A stretch of DNA of 64,000 nucleotides, from assembly GCF_032463525.1 (NCBI RefSeq), contig NZ_CP135971.1, positions 4,278,001 through 4,342,000 of the forward strand, read 5' to 3'. Below the pieces are notes generated by a model. It was not told the DNA's origin. It was given only the letters and a program-made list of their open reading frames with translations, and did not search any database. Source of the DNA: Pseudomonas sp. DTU_2021_1001937_2_SI_NGA_ILE_001 (GTDB lineage Bacteria; Pseudomonadota; Gammaproteobacteria; Pseudomonadales; Pseudomonadaceae). The translations under genes and the position numbers were made by a program. Below, piece after piece: positions 57,291-64,000 of the stretch. Each line of letters opens with the position of its first letter. The first letter of the stretch is position 1.

Positions 57291-58322
57291 TCAGTATTCG
57301 TCTTGCGGCAGGCTGGCCAGGATCGAGCGATAGCTGTGCATGCGCTGTGGGTGGATGCGGCCCTCTTCAAGGGCCTTGAGCAGCGCACAGCCCGGCTCGC
57401 GGTCGTGCTTGCAGTCGCGGAAGCGGCAGGTGCCGAGCAGGTCCCTGAACTCGATGAAACCGGCCTCGACGTCGTCGCGGCTGACGTGAACCAGGCCGAA
57501 TTCGCGGATGCCCGGTGAGTCGATCAGGTCGCCCCCGCCGGGGAAGTGGAACAGCCGCGCCGTGGTGGTGGTGTGCGTGCCTTGCCCGGAAAACTCCGAC
57601 AGCGGCCCTACGCGGGTGCCCACCTCGGGCAGCAGGCTGTTGACCAGCGACGACTTGCCGACCCCGGACTGGCCGACAAATACGCTGACCTGGCCATCCA
57701 GGCGCTGTTGCAACTGCTGCATGCCGTCGCCCTGGTGGGCCGAGACCTCCAGCACCGGGTAACCCAGGCCGCGATACACCGAGAGCAGATCTTCAAGGCC
57801 CGGACCGTTGCGTTCGTCGATCAGGTCGGCCTTGTTGAGCAGCAGCAGGGGGTGAATGCCGGCATGCTCGGCCGCCACCAGGTAGCGGTCGATGAGGTTG
57901 GCATGCGGCTCGGGCATGGGCGCGAAGACGATGACGATCAGGTCGACGTTGGCCGCCACCGGCTTGAGCAGCCCGCGTGAGTCCGGGCGGCACAGCTCGG
58001 TGCTGCGTGGCAGTTGCGCGACGATGACGCCGGTGCCCTGGTTGCCGGCCCGCCATACCACCTTGTCGCCGGTGACCAGCGCTGGCAGGTTGGCCCGCAG
58101 GTAGCAGCGGTAGGTCTGGCCGCGGTGCTCGCCGTCCTGGGCTTCGACCTCGACCTGTACGCCGAAGTGAGCGATCACCAGGCCGAACTCTTCCGGGCCC
58201 AGGTCGCCGCCTTCGAGAATCTCCAGGGCCTGGGATTCGCGTTTGGCGGCGCGCGCGGCACGCTCGCCCTGGATCTTTTCGATGCGCCAGTTCTGGCGGC
58301 GATTGAGTTGGCGTTTGGCCAT
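57291..58322 (-). CDS. rsgA: Ribosome small-subunit-dependent GTPase A
   Basis: A 343-residue circularly permuted GTPase that checks 30S maturation. The G motifs appear in permuted order: G4 LLNKADL (about residue 160), then G1 [14 protein letters not shown], then G3 DSPGIREF. An N-terminal OB fold follows a basic leader ([14 protein letters not shown]). The C-terminal zinc knuckle is in [14 protein letters not shown]. The start at 58322 gives the normal length. It is divergent from orn across 86 bases. Confidence 0.95.
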   Translation of the reverse strand: MAKRQLNRRQNWRIEKIQGERAARAAKRESQALEILEGGDLGPEEFGLVIAHFGVQVEVEAQDGEHRGQTYRCYLRANLPALVTGDKVVWRAGNQGTGVIVAQLPRSTELCRPDSRGLLKPVAANVDLIVIVFAPMPEPHANLIDRYLVAAEHAGIHPLLLLNKADLIDERNGPGLEDLLSVYRGLGYPVLEVSAHQGDGMQQLQQRLDGQVSVFVGQSGVGKSSLVNSLLPEVGTRVGPLSEFSGQGTHTTTTARLFHFPGGGDLIDSPGIREFGLVHVSRDDVEAGFIEFRDLLGTCRFRDCKHDREPGCALLKALEEGRIHPQRMHSYRSILASLPQDEY

Positions 58323-58408
58323 GGGATTCCCGGTGAATAAGCTCGAACGCGCGATACTAGCATGCCGGGGCTGGGCTAAACTGCGCGCCTGTGCTGAGGA
58401 GCCGATAT

Positions 58409-58942
58409 ATGCAAAGCAAGAGCAACCTGATCTGGATCGACCTGGAAATGACCGGCCTGGATCCAGACAACGACGTCATCATCGAGATGGCCACCATCAT
58501 CACCGACAGCGAACTCAACACCCTGGCCGAGGGGCCGGTGATCGCCGTGCACCAGAGCGACGAAATCCTCGCCGGCATGGACGAATGGAACACCCGTCAG
58601 CATGGCGGTTCCGGGCTGACCCAGCGGGTGCGCGAGAGCACCATCGACATGGCGCAGGCCGAGGCCATGACCCTGGCGTTCATCCGCCAGTGGGTGCCGG
58701 AGCGCAGCTCGCCGATCTGCGGCAACAGCATCTGCCAGGACCGCCGTTTCCTGTACCGGCACATGCCGACCCTGGAGAACTACTTCCACTACCGCAACCT
58801 GGACGTCTCCACGCTCAAGGAGCTGGCGGCACGCTGGGCGCCGGAACTGAAGTTCAAGAAGGGCAGCACCCACCTGGCGCTGGACGACATCCGTGAATCC
58901 ATCGCCGAGCTGCGTTTCTACCGCCAGCACTTCATCAAGTGA
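58409..58942 (+). CDS. orn: Oligoribonuclease
   Basis: A 177-residue DEDDh exonuclease that degrades di- and oligoribonucleotides, including pGpG from c-di-GMP turnover. The first catalytic motif is [14 protein letters not shown] (Asp and Glu), with the exo II region [14 protein letters not shown] and the exo III segment [11 protein letters not shown] (His and Asp). GAGGAG lies seven bases before the ATG at 58409; an in-frame GTG at 58391 is less likely. A hairpin follows the stop. Confidence 0.95.
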   Translation: MQSKSNLIWIDLEMTGLDPDNDVIIEMATIITDSELNTLAEGPVIAVHQSDEILAGMDEWNTRQHGGSGLTQRVRESTIDMAQAEAMTLAFIRQWVPERSSPICGNSICQDRRFLYRHMPTLENYFHYRNLDVSTLKELAARWAPELKFKKGSTHLALDDIRESIAELRFYRQHFIK

Positions 58943-58950
58943 CAGCACCG

Positions 58951-58998
58951 GGCCGGCGCGCTGAATACTTTTGCCTGCACCCTTTCAGTGCGCCGGCC
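58951..58998 (+). terminator. Terminator-like hairpin after orn
   Basis: The arms 58951-58965 and 58984-58998 pair over 15 bases with one G-T mismatch and an 18-base loop. It lies between orn and the TRIC-like gene. Confidence 0.6.
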
Positions 58999-59039
58999 GG
59001 CTGGATAGACTGCGCGCCTTTGTCGCTGGGGAGCGCGCC

Positions 59040-59651
59040 ATGTTGTTGATGCTGTATTTGATGGCGATCACCGCCGAAGCCATGACCGGTGCGCTGTCTG
59101 CGGGCCGCCGCGGCATGGACTGGTTCGGCGTGGTACTGATCGCCTGCGTGACCGCCCTGGGCGGTGGCTCGGTGCGCGACGTGCTGCTCGGGCACTACCC
59201 CCTGACCTGGGTCAAGCACCCTGAATACCTGGTGCTGACCAGCGTTGCGGCGCTGGTGACCATCTTCATCGCGCCGCTGATGCGCCACTTGCGTTCGCTG
59301 TTCCTGGTGCTCGATGCCCTCGGGCTGGTGGCCTTTACCCTGATTGGCTGCATGACCGCCCTGGAGGCCGGCCACGGCATGCTGGTCGCTTCGGTGTGCG
59401 GCGTGATTACCGGGGTCTTCGGCGGCATCCTGCGCGACATCTTCTGCAACGACATCCCGCTGATCTTCCGCCGTGAGCTGTACGCCAGCGTGTCGTTCCT
59501 GGCAGCCTGGTGCTTCCTGTTGTGCCTGCACCTGAGCGTTGCCCAGGATCAGGCGATCCTCATCACCCTGTTCGGTGGGCTGCTGATGCGCCTGCTGGCG
59601 ATTCGCTTCAAGTGGGAAATGCCCAAGTTCGTCTACAAGGACGACCACTGA
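59040..59651 (+). CDS. TRIC-family (UPF0126/YadS) membrane protein
   Basis: A 203-residue inner-membrane protein with about seven helices built from two repeated halves. The family motif appears twice: ALGGGSVRDVLLGHYP (about residues 40-55) and VFGGILRDIFCNDIP (about 126-140), the kinked Gly-rich re-entrant segments of TRIC channels, each followed by a buried arginine and aspartate. It is a putative potassium/cation channel of prokaryotic TRIC type. The ATG at 59040 follows GGGGAG and avoids the in-frame start at 58971. Confidence 0.87.
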   Translation: MLLMLYLMAITAEAMTGALSAGRRGMDWFGVVLIACVTALGGGSVRDVLLGHYPLTWVKHPEYLVLTSVAALVTIFIAPLMRHLRSLFLVLDALGLVAFTLIGCMTALEAGHGMLVASVCGVITGVFGGILRDIFCNDIPLIFRRELYASVSFLAAWCFLLCLHLSVAQDQAILITLFGGLLMRLLAIRFKWEMPKFVYKDDH

Positions 59652-59684
59652 CCGCAGCCCTGGCCCCTGCGAGTCGAGGTGCCG

Positions 59685-60776
59685 TCAGAAGGCTTGGGCC
59701 TTCTGGGCGTGCTGCCTGATGGCCCATTCGACATGTTCGCGAACCAGTTCCGAAGGATGCTCGCGACGTGCTTCCAGGGCCTGCAGCACCGGGATGGTCG
59801 ACGGGGCGTTGCCCAGCCCCACGGCCAGGTTGCGTAGCCAGCGCTCGTAGCCGGCGCGGCGCAGGGGCGAGCCTTCGGTGCTGCTGAGAAAGCGCTCTTC
59901 ATCCCACATGAACAGCTCGGCCAGCCCGGCGTTGTCCAGGTTGTGGCGCGGCTGAAAATCCGCCTGCGCGGTGGGTTTGGCGAAGCGGTTCCACGGGCAG
60001 ACGATCTGGCAGTCGTCGCAGCCGAATACCCGATTGCCGATCAAGGGTCGCAGATCCTCGGGGATGGCGGTCTTCAGCTCGATGGTGAGGTAAGAGATGC
60101 AGCGCCGTGCATCCAGCACGTAGGGGCCGGCGAAGGCGGCAGTGGGGCAGATGTCCAGGCAGGCCGTGCAGCGCCCGCAATGTTCGCTGGCATGGGGCGG
60201 GTCGACCGGCAGCGGCAGGTCGACGAACAGTTCGCCGAGAAAGAAGAAACTGCCGGCCTGACGGTTGAGCACCAGGGTGTTCTTGCCGATCCAGCCCAGC
60301 CCGGCCTGTTCGGCGATGGCCTTTTCCAGTACCGGGGCGCTGTCGACGAAGGCCCGGAAGCCGAACGGGCCGATGACCTGCTGGATGCGCTCGGCCAGCT
60401 GCTGCAGGCGTTTGCGCACCAGCTTGTGGTAATCGCGGCCCAGGGCGTAGCGCGAAACGTAGGCTTTTTCCGGTTCGGCCAGGCGCTGGTTCATCTCGCT
60501 GTCGCCGGGCAGGTAGTCCATGCGCAGCGATACCACGCGCAGGGTGCCGGGCACCAGTTGCTCTGGGTGGGAACGTTTGCTGCCGTGCGCGGCCATATAG
60601 TCCATCTCGCCGTGGTAGCCCGCTTCCAGCCAGCGTTGCAGGTGCGCTTCATGCTCCTTGAGGTCCAGGCCACTGATACCGACCTGCTGGAAGCCCAGTT
60701 CGCGGCCCCAGGTCTTGATCGACAAGGCGAGTTCGACGAGCTGGTCGTCGGTCAGGTGTGCGGTGCTAGAGGACAT
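59685..60776 (-). CDS. queG: Epoxyqueuosine reductase
   Basis: A 363-residue cobalamin-dependent iron-sulfur enzyme that reduces epoxyqueuosine to queuosine in tRNA. Two [4Fe-4S] motifs are present: CGRCTACLDICPTAAF and CDDCQIVCPWNRFAK. The N-terminal DUF1730-type region includes the conserved YGRDYH-like ALGRDYHKLVRKRL. The ATG at 60776 is chosen; an in-frame ATG at 60851 would extend into the divergent nnrE gene. It is divergently transcribed from nnrE across 64 bases. Confidence 0.93.
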   Translation of the reverse strand: MSSSTAHLTDDQLVELALSIKTWGRELGFQQVGISGLDLKEHEAHLQRWLEAGYHGEMDYMAAHGSKRSHPEQLVPGTLRVVSLRMDYLPGDSEMNQRLAEPEKAYVSRYALGRDYHKLVRKRLQQLAERIQQVIGPFGFRAFVDSAPVLEKAIAEQAGLGWIGKNTLVLNRQAGSFFFLGELFVDLPLPVDPPHASEHCGRCTACLDICPTAAFAGPYVLDARRCISYLTIELKTAIPEDLRPLIGNRVFGCDDCQIVCPWNRFAKPTAQADFQPRHNLDNAGLAELFMWDEERFLSSTEGSPLRRAGYERWLRNLAVGLGNAPSTIPVLQALEARREHPSELVREHVEWAIRQHAQKAQAF

Positions 60777-60840
60777 GCGAGAGGGAGAAACCGGGGCCAA
60801 GATGCGTATAATTCTGCCAGATATCGGAGCCCATAGACGC

Positions 60841-62337
60841 ATGTCAGACACTCAGACCCCTTTGCCCGACGTACTGTACGCTGCCGCCCAGGTCCGCGAC
60901 CTGGATGCGCGGCTGATCGCCGCCGGCACGCCGGGCGCCGAGCTGATGCAGCGCGCCGCCCACGCCACCTGGCGCGCGCTGCGGCGGCGCTGGCCGGATG
61001 CCGGGGTGCTGAGCGTACTGGTCGGGCATGGCAACAACGCCGGAGACGGTTACCTGATTGCCACCCTTGCGCTGCGCGCCGGCTGGCGTGTGCGTGTGCA
61101 TGCCGTCGGCGACCCGACAGCCCTGCGCGACGATGCCGCCGCCGCACATGCGCAGGCCGTGAGCGCCGGCGTCGAGATTCACGACGGGTGCCCGCAGGGC
61201 CTGGAAGGCGTGGTGCTCGATGCGTTGCTGGGTACCGGACTCAATGGCGAGGTGCGCGAACCCTATCGTTCGGCCATCGAAACCATCAATGCGGCCGGGC
61301 GCCCCGTGGTTGCCGTGGACATTCCTTCCGGGCTGTGTGCCGACACAGGCCGGGTCCTGGGTGCTGCGGTACGCGCCGACCTCACGGTGACCTTCATCGG
61401 CCTGAAGCTGGGGCTGTTCACTGCCGAAGCGCCCGATCATGTCGGCCAGCTGGTGTTCGACGACCTGCAGGCCGAGCCGTCGCTGGTGGCCCAGGCTCCA
61501 TCGGCTGCCACGCGTCTCGACACCTTCAATTTGCCCACCCTCGCACCGCGTCCGCGGACTGCCCACAAGGGGCAGTACGGGCGGGTGCTGGTGGTCGGTG
61601 GCGACCATGGCTTTGGCGGTGCCGCCCTGCTCAGTGCGCAAAGTGCCCTGCGCAGCGGTGCCGGCATGCTGACCCTGGCGACCCGCCCTGAACACGTGGC
61701 GGCTGCGCTGGTGCGCATGCCTGAGGTCATGAGCGCCGGGGTCAGTTCTGCCAACCAGTTGATGGGGCTGGTCGAGGCGGCCAGCGTGCTGGTTGCCGGT
61801 CCCGGGCTGGGGCAGGGCAGTTGGGGGCGTAGCCTGCTTTCGGCGCTGGCCTGCGCCGACAAGCGGCAGGTGTGGGACGCCGATGCGCTCAACCTTCTTG
61901 CCGCCGGTGAAGTGCAGGTGCCCAAGGGAGCGGTCATTACCCCGCACCCCGGCGAGGCCGCGCGCCTGCTGGGCGTCGACACCCGGAAGGTCCAGCAGGA
62001 TCGTCCGGCGGCCGCGCGCCAGCTGGCCGAGCGCTACGGCGTGACCTGTGTGCTCAAGGGCAGCGGTAGCCTGATCGCCGCGCCCGATGGGCGCCTGGCG
62101 CTGTGCGACCGTGGGCACCCGGCCATGGCCAGTGCCGGTCTGGGCGACGTGCTGGCCGGGGTGATCGGCGCCCTGCTGGCCCAGCACCTGGAACCCTTCG
62201 AAGCGGCCTGCCTGGGTGTGTGGCTGCACGCCCGTGCCGGCGAACTGGCAGGCCAGCAGGGCCGGGGCTTGCTGGCCAGCGATTTGATCGATGAAATACG
62301 CCGCCTGTTGGAGGAGCTGCAACCTTGTCTGAAATAA
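60841..62337 (+). CDS. nnrE-nnrD: Bifunctional NAD(P)H-hydrate epimerase / dehydratase
   Basis: A 498-residue fusion that repairs hydrated NAD(P)H. The N-terminal epimerase (about residues 1-215) has LVGHGNNAGDGYLIA and the catalytic Asp near VVAVDIPSGL. The C-terminal ADP-dependent dehydratase (about 230-498) has GGDHGFGGAALLSAQ, LVAGPGLGQG, TPHPGEAARLLG and VLKGSGSLI, all family marks. The ATG at 60841 is preferred to in-frame starts inside queG; a consensus TATAAT lies 29 bases upstream (60807-60812). It overlaps tsaE by 13 bases. Confidence 0.94.
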   Translation: MSDTQTPLPDVLYAAAQVRDLDARLIAAGTPGAELMQRAAHATWRALRRRWPDAGVLSVLVGHGNNAGDGYLIATLALRAGWRVRVHAVGDPTALRDDAAAAHAQAVSAGVEIHDGCPQGLEGVVLDALLGTGLNGEVREPYRSAIETINAAGRPVVAVDIPSGLCADTGRVLGAAVRADLTVTFIGLKLGLFTAEAPDHVGQLVFDDLQAEPSLVAQAPSAATRLDTFNLPTLAPRPRTAHKGQYGRVLVVGGDHGFGGAALLSAQSALRSGAGMLTLATRPEHVAAALVRMPEVMSAGVSSANQLMGLVEAASVLVAGPGLGQGSWGRSLLSALACADKRQVWDADALNLLAAGEVQVPKGAVITPHPGEAARLLGVDTRKVQQDRPAAARQLAERYGVTCVLKGSGSLIAAPDGRLALCDRGHPAMASAGLGDVLAGVIGALLAQHLEPFEAACLGVWLHARAGELAGQQGRGLLASDLIDEIRRLLEELQPCLK

Positions 62338-62795
62338 CCCTGCAAGTAGACGGCGAAGAGGCGATGGTCGCCTTGGGCGCACGCCTGGCGCAGCTCTGCG
62401 CGGCGCAAGGCGTGATCTTTCTCGAAGGCGACCTGGGCGCGGGCAAGACCACCTTGTCCCGCGGGCTGATCCGCGGCCTGGGCCATGAAGGTGCGGTCAA
62501 GAGCCCGACCTTCACGCTGGTGGAGCCCTACGAGATCGGTGAACGACGGGCTTTCCATTTCGACCTGTATCGTCTGGTCGACCCGGAAGAGCTGGAATAC
62601 ATGGGCATTCGCGATTATTTCGACGGCCAGGCGCTGTGCCTGATCGAGTGGCCTGATCGCGGCGCAGGCTTTTTGCCAAAGCCCGACCTGACCATTACCA
62701 TTACGCACCATGATCGCGGCCGTGCCGTGACCCTGAAGCCGCAAGGCTCGCGTGGCGAAAGCTGGTGTGCCGCTCTCGCCCTTGAATCCAAGTAG
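62325..62795 (+). CDS. tsaE: tRNA threonylcarbamoyladenosine biosynthesis ATPase TsaE
   Basis: A 156-residue P-loop ATPase that partners TsaB and TsaD in making t6A37 of tRNA. Walker A is EGDLGAGKTTLSR, followed by KSPTFTLVEPYE and the LIEWPDRGAGFLP motif characteristic of the family. The start is TTG at 62325, with a strong GGAGGAG eight bases upstream inside nnrE-nnrD, so the genes are coupled. It is followed 25 bases later by the amidase gene. Confidence 0.93.
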   Translation: MSEITLQVDGEEAMVALGARLAQLCAAQGVIFLEGDLGAGKTTLSRGLIRGLGHEGAVKSPTFTLVEPYEIGERRAFHFDLYRLVDPEELEYMGIRDYFDGQALCLIEWPDRGAGFLPKPDLTITITHHDRGRAVTLKPQGSRGESWCAALALESK

Positions 62796-62820
62796 ATACT
62801 AATCATAGATGGGGATGAAT

Positions 62821-64000
62821 ATGCGCATGCGCGCGCCGCTGGCGGTGCTTGGTTTGCTGTTGATGGCCATGGCTGTCGATGTGTGGGCGGCGACGACCCA
62901 GGTGCGCAGCGTCCGCCTCTGGCGCGCGCCTGACAACACGCGCCTGGTGTTCGACCTGAGCGGTCCGGTTCAGCACAGTGTGTTCACCCTGACTTCGCCC
63001 GATCGCCTGGTCATCGACATCAATGGCGCGACCCTGGCCAGCCCGTTGAATGTCGCCACGGCCAACACGCCGATCACCAGCGTTCGTTCGGCGCAGCGCA
63101 CGCCCACCGATCTGCGCGTGGTGGTCGACCTGAAGAAGGCCGTTACCCCCAAGAGCTTTACCCTGGCGCCCAACCAGCAGTACGGCAACCGCCTGGTGGT
63201 CGACCTGTTCGATAACCCGGCCGATGCCAACCCGCCGCCCAGCCTGCCGGAAACCTCGGTGGCCACGGCGCCGTCGGTGCCGATCAGCCCGTCCAAGCCC
63301 GACGTGAAGCTCACGCCCGTGCCGAGCGGCAAGCGTGACATCGTGGTCGTGGTCGATGCCGGGCATGGCGGCGAGGACCCTGGCGCCTCGGGCGGGCGTG
63401 GGCAGCAGGAGAAGAACGTGGTGCTGTCCATCGCCAAGGAGCTGCAGCGGCAGATCAACGCCGAGCGCGGCTACCGGGCCGAGCTGACCCGTACCGGCGA
63501 CTACTTCATCCCGCTGCGCAAACGCACCGAGATCGCCCGCGCCAAGGGCGCCGACCTGTTCGTGTCCATCCACGCCGACGCCGCGCCGTCTACCGCCGCC
63601 TTCGGGGCTTCGGTGTTCGCGCTCTCCGACCGTGGCGCGACCTCCGAGACCGCACGCTGGCTGGCCGACAGCGAGAACCGTTCCGACCTGATCGGTGGTG
63701 CCGGGGCGGTGAGCCTCGACGACAAGGACCGCATGCTGGCCGGCGTACTGCTCGACCTGTCGATGACCGCGTCACTGTCGTCGAGCCTGAACGTCGGGCA
63801 GAAGGTGCTGAGCAACATCGGCCGCGTCACCCCGCTGCACAAGTCGCGGGTCGAGCAGGCCGGCTTCATGGTGCTGAAGTCGCCGGACATCCCTTCGATC
63901 CTGGTCGAGACGGGGTTCATCTCCAATGCCAATGAAGCCAACAAGCTGACCACCAGCTCGCACCAACAGGCGCTGGCGCGCTCCATCACGGCCGGGGTCA
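62821..64000 (+). CDS. amiB: N-acetylmuramoyl-L-alanine amidase (AmiB-like), 3'-truncated by window edge
   Basis: The first 393 residues of a periplasmic amidase that splits septal peptidoglycan. The signal peptide is RAPLAVLGLLLMAMAVDVWA. An N-terminal AMIN domain (about residues 25-120) precedes the Amidase_3 domain from about residue 175, which shows VVVVDAGHGGEDPGA (zinc His), SIHADAAP (zinc His) and the C-terminal catalytic Glu in ILVETGFISN. The start is ATG 62821, six bases after GGGGA; an in-frame ATG at 62815 is possible. The gene order tsaE-amiB is conserved, with mutL usually next outside the window. Confidence 0.92.
   Translation, partial: MRMRAPLAVLGLLLMAMAVDVWAATTQVRSVRLWRAPDNTRLVFDLSGPVQHSVFTLTSPDRLVIDINGATLASPLNVATANTPITSVRSAQRTPTDLRVVVDLKKAVTPKSFTLAPNQQYGNRLVVDLFDNPADANPPPSLPETSVATAPSVPISPSKPDVKLTPVPSGKRDIVVVVDAGHGGEDPGASGGRGQQEKNVVLSIAKELQRQINAERGYRAELTRTGDYFIPLRKRTEIARAKGADLFVSIHADAAPSTAAFGASVFALSDRGATSETARWLADSENRSDLIGGAGAVSLDDKDRMLAGVLLDLSMTASLSSSLNVGQKVLSNIGRVTPLHKSRVEQAGFMVLKSPDIPSILVETGFISNANEANKLTTSSHQQALARSITAGV

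Overview
The window is high-GC, densely coded DNA from a Pseudomonas of the putida/fluorescens type. I base this on gene order recalled from P. aeruginosa (PA5011 down to about PA4947) and P. putida, on nearly complete protein motifs, on the ATGA/TGATG/TTGA stop-start overlaps, and on Pseudomonas-style REP palindromes. No rRNA, tRNA, CRISPR array, insertion sequence or prophage was seen. Names below rest on motif recognition and remembered synteny; no database search was run.

Region 1 (1-25 kb) is the lipopolysaccharide core locus. It runs waaC (cut by the window edge), waaG, waaP, two further core kinase-like genes and a tandem two-kinase protein. After an interruption come a carbamoyltransferase (wapO), a glycosyltransferase (wapH), mig-14, the de-N-acetylase dnpA, ssg, a GT2 glycosyltransferase, the O-antigen ligase waaL, a reverse-strand kinase-like gene, the lipid A flippase msbA, an uncharacterised Pseudomonas-type protein and hldE. 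Together these make ADP-heptose, build, phosphorylate, carbamoylate and glycosylate the core, flip lipid A-core and ligate O-antigen. The interruption (5.26-11.32 kb) is one giant reverse-strand gene for a dermonecrotic-toxin-like protein of about 2020 residues. It carries two C-terminal copies of what looks like a TIKI/ChaN/PMT-C2-type domain, one apparently degenerate. It is the most unusual object in the window.

Region 2 (25-31 kb) holds a protein with a degenerate Nudix-like motif, an aldo/keto reductase overlapping an FAD oxidoreductase, a small multidrug resistance pump divergent from a LysR regulator across a perfect dyad, a REP pair, and waaA (Kdo transferase).

Region 3 (31-39.8 kb) holds a TolC-like outer-membrane factor, a TPP riboswitch with thiC and the putative HMP transporter cytX, an RsiV-like lipoprotein, then nudF, a DUF1249-type gene, cpdA and a YqiA-like esterase.

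Region 4 (39.8-49.5 kb) holds parE, a phytase-like esterase, a retropepsin-like protease and parC (topoisomerase IV), a PqiC-like lipoprotein, a second REP pair, and a membrane protein divergent from serB.

Region 5 (49.5-64 kb) holds a PilZ-like protein, psd, a rhodanese, an HDOD protein, a 141-bp MITE-like element, motAB behind a clear sigma-28 (FliA) promoter, rsgA, orn, a TRIC-like membrane protein, queG, nnrE/nnrD, tsaE and the start of an amidase (amiB-like).
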